Position numbers and translations under genes: made by a program. From positions 1,457,501-1,521,500 of the forward strand of contig JABMCL010003271.1 of NCBI GenBank assembly GCA_018857735.1: a stretch of 64,000 bases of DNA, written 5' to 3'. The notes under the pieces were generated by a model. It saw only the letters and a program-made list of their open reading frames with translations, did not search any database and had not been told where the DNA came from. This DNA is from Alviniconcha marisindica. Its lineage: Eukaryota; Mollusca; Gastropoda; Provannidae. The first letter of the stretch is position 1. Each line of letters begins with the position of its first letter. Shown here in pieces: positions 11,730-22,800 of the stretch.

Positions 11730-12660
11730 GGAATAGGAGCTCTGTTCGGAGTATCCACCAAAGTGGTGTACTTACGGCGCTGTTTTAGTAGAACTTTGCA
11801 TGGCTGGTCCCACCTGAAACTGCTGCCATATGGGCACACGTTCTGTGTATATCATGCAGCCATGCACCAATTTACACTATATTACAGTAATGTCTTGAAG
11901 TAAATTGAAGTGTGGATCACTGGATGATTGTCAGATTGATGCAGTCTCTCAATCTCATTCAACAGAAATCTTACACAAGTTAGTGGTGGCCTTTTACTGG
12001 ACATTTACTCAGTTTAACTTTAAGCAAGTTAATTGCTTGACTGTGACGTAACTAGATCTTCCTCAGTCACAAAAGTGTTAAAAATTTATGTTACTTTTAA
12101 CTTTATCAGGGTGAAAAAAATTAGATTAAACTGCACATAAAAGGCAGTCGTACCCTGCCATGGGATGTCAACCAAGGATGAAGAGTCACAGGTCTGTGAA
12201 TAACATAGTTTACACTTACACTTTTAAAGTTACAGCAAGAAAGGGTATAGAGGACATGGTAGTAACAAGGAGGGCAAGCATATTATGACATAGAAGCATC
12301 ATTTTGGAATGCAGAGAAAAGTGGGGCAGTACCTAAACTCTTGAGTCTAAGAGTAATCTTTACCATGCTTAGTGAAACTGAAACAGTGAAAGCGGGGTGA
12401 CAACATGGGTGTGTGTGTGTGTGTGTGTGCATGCACACGCATGTGCATGATTATGTCAAAATTGGCATTTGGATGCTGTAGCATCATATACTAGCAATAC
12501 GTTGTTGTTTTTAAATGAGATTATATAACAATATTAATAATATATATTTAATATTTAATTTAAATACCAAGGATTGTACAGCTGTGACTGCCAGTTAGTG
12601 AGTTATCATGGGGATGTTTGCTGACAGCTGCTGATAGAGTCCTTTTGCATACTGTTTCAG
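11730..12660. other. Upstream region of GALNT10, no gene recognised
   Basis: AT-rich with a short (GT)n at 12411-12430. The last 24 bases form a good pyrimidine tract and AG (actgtttcag at 12651-12660), consistent with the acceptor of the first coding exon. No promoter could be located; it may lie in or beyond this stretch with a non-coding first exon. Confidence 0.45.
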
Positions 12661-12692
12661 ATATTTAACATCAGAAAAGTATGATATAATTA
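12661..12692 (+). other. Probable 5' UTR part of first coding exon
   Basis: Begins right after the acceptor-like tttcag at 12655-12660 and ends at the first ATG. If real, at least one non-coding exon lies upstream. Confidence 0.45.
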
Positions 12693-12857
12693 TTGGTGAG
12701 AAGAGGAGAAAAAATGAGGCGTAACACACTCAGACTGCTGAAATATTTGATCTGTGGCATCGCACTCATACTGGGGACTCTACTCCTGAAGCAAGTCTTT
12801 GGATACCATGGCAAATCTATTGAACGGTTTGTTGATGCCAACAACATCCAGAGAGAT
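12693..12857 (+). CDS. GALNT10: GALNT10 coding exon 1 (residues 1-55)
   Basis: Encodes the cytosolic tail and membrane anchor. The donor is gat|gtgagt and the exon ends in phase 0. A second in-frame ATG at 12714 ([12 protein letters not shown]) could be the true start; both give a type II membrane protein. Confidence 0.85.
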
Positions 12858-13807
12858 GTGAGTGTTCACCTTCATACATATATATTATATAAATTATGAT
12901 GTTTGGTTTGTTTGTATGAGAGTTGAGACACACTGCTAAAATGTTATTGTGTTAAACTGAAAGTGGGGTTCTTTCAACTAATTCAAGGTCAGTGGGAAAA
13001 TAATAACAAGGAACACATGTATGCTTGTCTGTTCATCTTAACCCTAGCTAAAATTATTTTATTTAATATAATATTACTATCAGGATCATGGGTGGATGGG
13101 TGTAATTAAAAGCAGTGTCATGCCTTGAGACTGCATGTGTTTTCATGTAATGATGTTTGGGTGGGTCTGATTTTAGGTCAAACTGACTACCTTTTTTTTA
13201 ATGGTTAGAGGATACATACATGTATGTAAGTTTAGATTACTTTAAGCCTTAAGTTTAAGTGTTGTTTTGTAGCTTGACAAAGGGGATTACCCCCAAAAAG
13301 TTGCTGGTTTTGTCTTGACCAAATAAATAGTGTTCTTTTGAACCTTTTATGTGTTTGGTTTGGATCTTACTCTTAGTTCAACTTCAAGCCTTTTGATTGT
13401 GTCTTTATCACTCAGTTTATGTACTCAAATTTAAATACAACAATACAATATCTGGTTTCAGTTAGTGTGTGTTTTTAAAGTAATAAGAATGATGATGAAT
13501 GAGGATTGTTTATTATAAATCTGGTTTCAGTTAGTGCTGGAGTGTGTTGAACAGTCATGAATGCTGTATTCTTCAACATGCTCCGGCAATAACCAAAACC
13601 AGATTAACAGTAACAGACAATGTTGTTTGACATTATTTTGACAACAGATCAAGACCAGTTACTTTTGACCAAGACCAACAAATTCAGAAGCCTTTGGGTC
13701 AAGGTTTGCTAAAACTAAAAGTCTTAACAGAAGTGTTGTGTGTGTATAGTAATTAATATTAGGTGTGAATAGATCTGAAGATAGTGATATATGTATGATG
13801 TATACAT

Positions 13808-13852
<45 letters not shown>

Positions 13853-16800
13853 TGTAACTGTTTTGTGCTTGTATGGCGAGAGAGAGAGAGAGAGAGAGAG
13901 AGCAATGGCTTGCTGCTAACCATTCTGTAAAATTGAAATGAAGTATATAACTTTTCAGAAGTATACACATTTTGCATGCCATACTTCCTACAGGAGCCTA
14001 ATGCTGGCCTGGGGGTTGGCGTGCCTGGAAATGACCAAGAGTCAGAGAAAGTAGACTGGCATGACTACAAAGCTATTGAGAAGGAAAAACAGAGACAAGG
14101 TAACAGAACCCACTGTAGCAATAATGGAACTGGTAGTGATGCTAATAGACATTAGTTTTGTACTTGTCGTATAACTTTCTATAAGTCCTACTGCCAGCTA
14201 CAAATATTCCATTCATATCAGCAATAAGGCCTGTGATGCTTGTACAGCTCAGTTCCCCTTTAAGTCAAGTGGATGATTCATGCACATTTTTATTCGATGC
14301 CAGGGGAACAATGCCAGTTGCCAGGTTGTATTAGAACTGAACAGACTAATGGCTGATCTATAGTCATCGTTCAGTCAGGAGAGCTAGGTCAGTATACTTA
14401 TGCCACTATGATGGTTATGCTGAATAGAACATTGGAAAAGGATACTAAATTACTGACTGCCTGGTGATTCACATGCGATGCATTGTTCAGGGTTAGGTCT
14501 GATTGTAATGTAAAATAAAGGTAGAACTAGAAGCTTCTGTTCAGCTGTTCCTTACTTCCTATAAACAGATTTAGAGTGTGACGCAGTAAAGGCAGTCCAC
14601 ATTATCTGCATTGTTGTACGTGGCATAGTCAGGCATATACATATATGCCATCATCAGGCATAGGCCATTTTTAATGAGATCACAAAATCAAAAGCTTGAT
14701 TGGGCAGAGTCTTGACCTGGATTCATTTAACCCCTTCACTGCCGCGCATTCATGAACACCATATGCCGGGCAGTAAAATGTGAAATTTAACATCCTGTAG
14801 CTGTTAGCATGAGGAAGGTATGCACAGTAGTGGAAGTAGACCCAGGCATGTTTTCTGTTTGCTCGGCCTTTGTGGGCATTTTAAAAAAAAAAAAATCTGG
14901 AAAATTCTGGCTTGGGGCAGTGAAGGGGTTAACTGAGATAAGTCACGGTGGGTCATGAGATTGAAAGTGGGGTTGGATGCCATTTTTGCACATGCCCACC
15001 TCATTTTTTACCTCATGACCTCACCATGTCCCAGTTTATCACTGTGATCAGTCTCACTTTCACTGTTTCAGTTTTGTGATCTGACATGACCTCCCTCATG
15101 AATGTTCTTCAGAATGGTCCACGGTGAAGTGGAATAAAGGACTGATGGTTGCTCTCTGATTGTTCAGGGCCAGGGGAGCAAGGCCAGGCATACATCATGA
15201 CACAGGAGGAAGAGAAAAAGAAAGGAGAACTTTACAGAGTGAACGGCTTTAATGCTTTTGCCAGTGACCTGATCTCCCTGCAGAGAGCTCTGAAAGATAT
15301 CAGACACCCAGAGTATGTATATGTGTTTTCTATGCAGATTGGTGTGGTTGTGTGTGTGCACACATATGTGTATGTGTGTGAGTGTGCGTGCATGTGTGCA
15401 TGCATTCGTGCATGTATGTATGTGTGTGTGTATTTAACTGTGTGCATGGTAACGTTTGTGTTGTGTGTACTTATGCTTGTTTTGTTTTGTCAGTTGCCAG
15501 CAGAAGAAGTATTTGAAGGAGCTACCAACAGTCAGCATCATCCTTCCGTTCCACAATGAACATTTCTCCACGCTGCTTCGATCTGTGTACAGTGTTCTGA
15601 ATCGCGCCCCTGCACACCTCGTGCATGAAGTCATTCTGGCTGATGACTACAGCACTAAAGGTTAGCCTTATAATGCTTGGATGGAGACAGTTGGAACAGA
15701 AAAATATGGAACTGTAGACAGAGATAAGCAGAGAAATGTTTGAATCTTTTGTTTGTTTGATTGTGTTTGAACACTGAGGTGGAGATATGTCAGTGTAGAC
15801 TGCTAGACAGAAGCAGGCAGGTAATAATTTTATGTGTCAGTGTAGACAGAGGTAGCCTTAAAGAGTAAGTAGTATAGACAGAGATAGCCTTAAAGGGTAA
15901 GTAACTTGGTGTTTTACACCCAGTCAACCATAGCCTTAAAAACAGATGCAGGAATGCAGGCAAAGAAATGTGTGACTGGGCAAAATGATGTGTGAATGCA
16001 GACAGAGACAGCCTTACAGAAATATGTATGCATGTAGAAAAATAGGTATATATGACTGGACAGAATGATGTGTGAATGCAGACAAAGAGATGTGCGACTA
16101 TAGACAGATGGTTGATTTTGTTCTGACTGCTAAAGGGCTGTCTTGCTTCCATTTCAAACTTCAAACCAGTGTCTGGATGCTTTGATCCACAGAGCACTGT
16201 AAGCAGCCACTGGATGCCTATGTCAAGGAGCACTTCACCAATGTCAAGGTAGTGCGGGCAGCTAGACGTGAAGGACTGATCCGAACAAGGCTGATGGGTG
16301 CCAAGGCTGCCACAGGAGATGTGCTGCTCTTTCTTGACTCACATGTTGAAGCCAACATCAATTACCTGCCGCCATTGCTGGGTACGTGAGAATCCGTGCT
16401 ATGGCGTTTACCTTCATTGATATACAGAACTGAGATGTGCCCATTCACTGGTGTTGTTGAGTACAAGCACTCTGACAGCTGTGTTTGCAATTTCAGAGCC
16501 CATTGCCCAGGACTACAGAAGTGTGGTGTGCCACTTGGTGTCATTAAGTACATGCACTTTGAGGGCTGTGTTTGCGATTTCAGAGCCCATTGTCCAGGAC
16601 TACAGAAGTGTGGTGTGTCCCTTGGTGTCATTAAGTGCATGCACTTTGATGGTTGTGTTTGTGATTCCAGAGCCCATTGCCCAGGACTACAGAAGTGGTG
16701 TGTCCCTTGACTGGTATCATTAAGTACATGCACTTTGACGGTTGTGTTTGTGATTCCAGAGCCCATTGCCCAGGACTACAGAAGTGTGGTGTGTCCCTTG

Positions 16801-19800
16801 GTGTCATTAAGTACATGCACTTTGATGGTTGTGTTTGTGATTTCAGAGCCCATTGCCCAGGACTACAGAACTGTGGTGTGTCCCTTCATTGATGTGATTG
16901 ACTACGAGAACTTTGCATACCGCGCACAGGATGAGGGAGCAAGGGGAGCCTTTGATTGGGAGTTCTTCTACAAGCGACTGCCACTCCTGGAAAAAGACAA
17001 AAAGCATCCTGCTGAACCTTTTGAGTAAGCTTTTTTTTTGTTTATATTATCTTCCCACCACCCAGCCTGCCACACCCCACCAGTCTTAACCTGACTGAGA
17101 TCTGTGCATCATTTATCAGTCTGCCTTTGTGCCTGCACAACGGCTCTGCTCTATAGCTTTGTCTAAGGCACTGGGGGTTCAACTCTGTTTGTTTGCACTG
17201 CATTGATTTGGCAATAAAAGGCTTAATTTTTATTGTTTCTTTGCCTTAAAGGGGATTTCATCATAGAGCTTTCTCAGGGAGTGCCACTGTGTTTTTGTTT
17301 TAAAGGGAGTTTCACTGTTTGTATTTTGGTGTCTGAAAGGGATTCCATCATGTATAGATTTAGGGTTGTTGTTGTTGTTGTTGTTTTGGGGGGGGGGGTG
17401 GGGGCAGTCCTTGGAAAGGGTGTTTCAATGATTTTTTTTTTATCTTTCACTTTGTGTAGATTTGTGATGTGAGGTGTATTCTGATGACTGATGGTCAGTT
17501 TTGTAAATTTCATGTGTCAACAGGAGCCCTGTGATGGCTGGTGGTCTGTTTGCTATTAGTCGCAAATGGTTCTGGGAGCTTGGCGGCTATGATCCTGGTC
17601 TGGATATATGGGGCGGGGAGCAGTATGAGCTCTCTTTTAAGGTCAGAAACACTGAAAGTTCTGTGTCTGTTGGCATACTCTTGGATAAATCAATTTATTT
17701 TCGACTTGTTTGTTTAAGTTTAAATCATTTGATGTCTATTTGTTCGTGTTCTTTGTCCCTCAGTGTTGCTCATGTTCTTTGTCTATCAATGTTGCTACAC
17801 AGTCTTTGTTTATAGTGTTTTTTTTGGTTTAAATTGTCTGTCAGTGTTGCTACACATGCTCTTTAAATCAGTGATCATCACTTTCTTTGTTTTGCATTCT
17901 TTGTGGTGTTGCAGCTGTGGCAGTGTGGGGGTCGCATGGTGGATGCTCCGTGCTCCAGAATTGGTCACATCTACAGGAAGTTTGCACCGTTTCCAAACCC
18001 AGGGGTCGGAGACTTTGTGGGCAGGGTTGGTAGTCAGTGTTGTACTGGATTCAGGCTATCGCTTGCAGTCACCAGCTCTTGCCATCTTTTTCTGTACCAA
18101 TCAAAGGAGGGGGTATTAATTGTCACCAATTGCCAGAGAATAAAAAGGGGAACCTTGATAAGCTGTTCTGGTCAATTTAAAACCTTGCATGGTTGTTACA
18201 TGATTGAAATGAAAAACATCACATACAGAATCTCTGTAATAAATTCTGCAGTAATTCACGTATTTTCAGATTTGATGGAATTGCTTCCAGACTCAACAAG
18301 AAAAAATTAATGTTTGCTTTTTTTGTCAGCAGCTGTTGTGGTGGGATCTTTAATCTTTTTGTGATAAAAACCTCTCTTGGGCTGCCTGTTTGATACCAGT
18401 TTGGGTGAGCTTGATCAAGTTTTAAGGTCACATTAGGGTTGGAAATAATTGAAACCAGTGTTTTCTTACAGGTTTCTTTCATGAAATTGAGCTAATGCCT
18501 TGTGAATAGTGTTAGGTTTTTGCCTGAGTACTTAACTCACTTATACAAATATCAAGTAACTTTAGCATGTATTTCAGTAAGTTCATTGACATGAGGTTGA
18601 TACCTCAGTGAAAATTATATGTTGGTGTGTTTTTTGGATGCTGTTACAGTGTTAAAAGCAAGTTCTTTAATACTGTGCATAATGATAATCTGTACTGAAC
18701 TTTACACACATGCTCACTATTGTAAGTGACTGTTATATTTTCAAGGTATCAGAAGAGTTGAAAAGATATCGTTAAAGTTATATCTTTGTATTTTGAATGG
18801 GGGTCATCTGAGCATTTTACACGTAATGTTGGTTTTGGTCATCATCTTTATGTTTTGCTGTTTTTAGAATTACCGTCGTGTGGCAGAGGTATGGATGGAT
18901 GAGTATGCAGAGTATTTATACAAGAAACGGCCACACTATCGCACCATTGACGCTGGTGACCTGACAGATCAGCGTGCCATCAGGTCCAAGCTGAAATGCA
19001 AGCCATTCAAGTGGTTCATGGAGAATGTGGCCTTTGACTTACAAAAGTATTACCCCCCAGTTGAACCATCGCCTTTAGCACACGGGGAGGTGAGTGAGCA
19101 TTTCTCAGATTATGTCAGATTTGTGCAAGGAATATGAGCTCAGTCTGGGAATGCAGAATTTGGGAAAGCGTGTGACTGCAGGTCAAGGACAGTAAGATTT
19201 TGGAAAAGGGTTTGACTGGGTCAAGGACTGTGCTGAATTTGGGGAATGGATATGGCTGTGTAAGATTTGGGAAAAGGATGTTACATGGGCAATGACTGTC
19301 ATATTTAGGAAGATGAAGATGATGATGTGACTTGGTTAAGGACTATGCTGAATGTGGGGAAAGGACATGACTGGGTCAGGGGCTGTGTATGTTACAAAGT
19401 CAAGGACTGTAGGATTTAGGAAAAGCATATGAGGATGCGACTCTGTCAAAGACTATACTAAATTTGGGGGAAGGATGTGACTGGGTCAAGAACTGTGTAC
19501 AATTTGGGGAAAAGATGTGACTGGGTCAAGGACTATGTAACCTTTTGGGGAAAAGATGTGACTGGGTCAAGGACTATGTAACCTTTTTGGGAAAAGATGT
19601 TACTGGGTCAAGGACTATGTAACCTTTTGGGGAAAAGATGTGACTGGGTCAAGGACTATGTAACCTTTTGGGGAAAAGCTATGACTGGGTCAAGGACTGT
19701 AAAATGTGGGGAAAAACTATGACTGAACCTTAACCTTGGGTGTGGGGCTTGAACACAATGGGCCTGGTATACATGGTGTCCTCTGTCTGACAGTCTCATT

Positions 19801-22800
19801 GTGTAGCCCTGACCCTAACCTTGGGTCTGGGGCTTGAACACCATGGGCCTGGTACGCATGGTGTCCTCTGTCTCATTGTGTAGCCTTGACACCAGCCTTG
19901 GGTCTGGGGCTTGAACACAGTGGGCCTGTTACACATGGTGTCCTCTGACAGTCTCATTGTGTATCCCTGACACTAACCTTGGGTCTGGGGCTTGAACACA
20001 GTGGGCCTGGTACACCAAGGGCTGACTCCAATGTGACTGGGTCTGGGACTGCATGAAATGTGGAGAAATTATGTGACTGTGTGGAATTTGAGGAGGGAGT
20101 GTGACCAGGTCTGGCTTGTGGTGGAATTTTGGTAAGTTATGTGTATGGAATATAGGGAAGAAATGCGACTGGGTCTAGGTGTACAGGAAACAAAGTGATT
20201 TTGCATTTGTGCGTCATCTTTTGTGGTTGCTTTGTATGTGATGACAGCTAGCCACTGTTGGTTTTGAAGCTGCATTGTCAGTTTCAGGTTACAATACAGT
20301 ATATGAATTCTACTATTTTAGTGATTACAACTTTTTCACAGATTACAATCCCTAAAGTAAAAGGTATGTATTTACAGAATCCAGAAGTTCTTTTTGCACC
20401 AGTAATCATCAGCAAGTTGACCCTGGATGTCAGGAAGAAGACATAACATTCTGGGAGTAATTGAAAAGAAAAGAAAAGAAAAAAAAGTTGATATTGTATG
20501 TAATTTAGTTTTTAAATCTATATCTTCTGAAACCAGACCATTTGCAGTCATCAGAAGTGTTAATTCTCATTTAAAAAGCATATTATCAGGCAATCCTTTT
20601 CAGGTGCCCAGGCACAGTTGATAGGGTTCACCCTGAACATACTATAAATGTTTACTTTCAGAAGAACATTAAAAATTCACACAGATCTGGCATAGCTTGA
20701 TCTTTTCAGGCATGAAACATGAGACTGGTGTGTTGATTTTCCTTGTCTGTTGGTAGACCAAATAACTGGTCAATAATAATAAGAATAGTGGTCATTTCTA
20801 TAGTGACATATCTTACTGACAAGGATGAGCACACTGCACTTGACCAATAAAAAATGCATGCATTCAAACTTCAACCTTCTGTGTAAGTGTTTGACGATAA
20901 TGGTGAGGACACACTTTGATAAGATTGGGTAGTACTGCTCTTGAGGTTGATGTAGCTGTACCCATTGTTCCAAATTTCCCACAAGGGATTAGTGGTGTGT
21001 CAAAACAATTCACTCATTGTGTTCATTTTGCGTGTGTGTTTGTGTCTCTGTGTGTGTTTGTGCATACATGAATAAGCTTTGGGGTGTGTACATGTGATGT
21101 CTGCATGTGTTTGAACCTGCATCGTGGTACTACAGATGCAGAAATTAAGGTCCCCATGTTCAAAATGCAGAGCTGACAAATGCTCTCCCTTTAAAGCCTG
21201 AAGTAGGCTGGAATATATAGCCATGCATGCTTCGCTTGCGGCCAGGTTCTTCCTTGTCCTTATTTCAGCCTTCCTGGTCCATTCACCTTCATTTTTTTCC
21301 AGACCATCTCCCTACTTTATAACCACATTAGTTTCTGCTTACTCAGTTTCATGTGTTAGCCCATAGAATAAAATAGGTCACCCTGCTTGTCATCACTATG
21401 AATGATGCAGGTTCCCGTGAGAGTGCCAGCAGAATATGAACAGGCCCCAAAGCGTGTGAGATAATGTATTGTAACAGTGAATCAGACCTGCATTTGTGAT
21501 TGAAAAGATTTTTCCCACCTGATCCACACAGTGCATATTTGGGGGTTCCTTCATGTAGAATATGATGCTTCTGTCAGCTGTGCAACTTATAGTTGAGTGA
21601 CATGTAAATGTTGAAATGTATTTGTCATTGACTGTTTTTGATTTTGTACTTGTCATTGACTGTTTTTGACTTTGTACTTGTCATTGACTGTTTTTGACTC
21701 TGTACTTGCCGTTGACTGTTTTTGACTTTGTACTTGTCATTGACTGTTTTTGACTTTGTACCTGTCATTGGCTGTTTTTGATTTGCTTGAATGTGCTGTG
21801 CCCGGAACTGTGATCCAGCTTTTGACTTGTGTTTTGAACTGGTAAAAATACTGAATGTTTGATTTGTCCTGAGGTGAACCTGTGTGGTTGACAGGACATT
21901 AAATTTCAAGAACTAACTATGCATGTTTGACTTGCGGCAGCTTCGAAACAAGGCCAGCAACCTGTGTGTGGACACCAGGTACAAGGGAAGCAACGAGCGA
22001 TTTCAGCTGGAAACGTGTGTCAAGGACGGAGGGTCAGGGGGAGAGCAGGTAGGCTTAAACTTCCCTGTTGCTGACTCATTCTCTCCCTTTAATCTCTTTA
22101 TCTGCTCTTGTTTCACTGTTTCTGCCCCTCCCTGTCCAGGGTTTGTGAAAATTCCAGGCCTGGAAAGGTCCTGTTATTCTTAAGTCCTGATAAACTTATG
22201 GAAAAGTCCTGGAACTTTGAAACAAAAGTCTCCCCAGAATGTGTGTGTGTGTGTGTGTGTGTGTGCGTTTTAATCCATAAATTATTTGTTTATTATATCA
22301 CACCATTGTTAGAACATCCACAGGGCAACTAACTTAACAAATATTTTTGGTTCAATCCCTCAAGAATGAAGCACCCTCCTTGTAAAATTCTGATACGTCA
22401 GTGCCCTTGAAAAACAACAACATATTTTTCCTGGAAAAGTCCTGGAGTTTTGTCAGAAAAAGTTTTTATTTTTCCCACTAGTCCCAGTCTCTTTCTCTCC
22501 TTATTTCCACCTTTCTGTTTCTGTCAGTTTTTGTCTGTCAGTATTTCAACTTATCTCTGTTTTTCTCTGTGTCAACTATTTCTGTCTGTCTCTGTTTCTC
22601 TCGAACTCCACCTTCTGTTTTGAAACTGCCTCTGTTTCTCGTTCTCTCTGTTTCTGTTTTTTGTTTTGTTTTTTGTTTTGGTCTCAATCTCTGTTTTACA
22701 CTTTTTCTTTGTTGCATTCTCAGTCTGTTGTTTTGAAGCCAGGGCTATGTGTTTAAACTTATGGCATACATGCCCATTTCTGTTGATCTTTTGAGATTGT

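Noticed and set aside
16362..16816. Minus-strand frames with repeated [10 protein letters not shown] words
   Set aside because: Shadows of the multiplied GALNT10 exon 6 junction; they have no independent coding signature.
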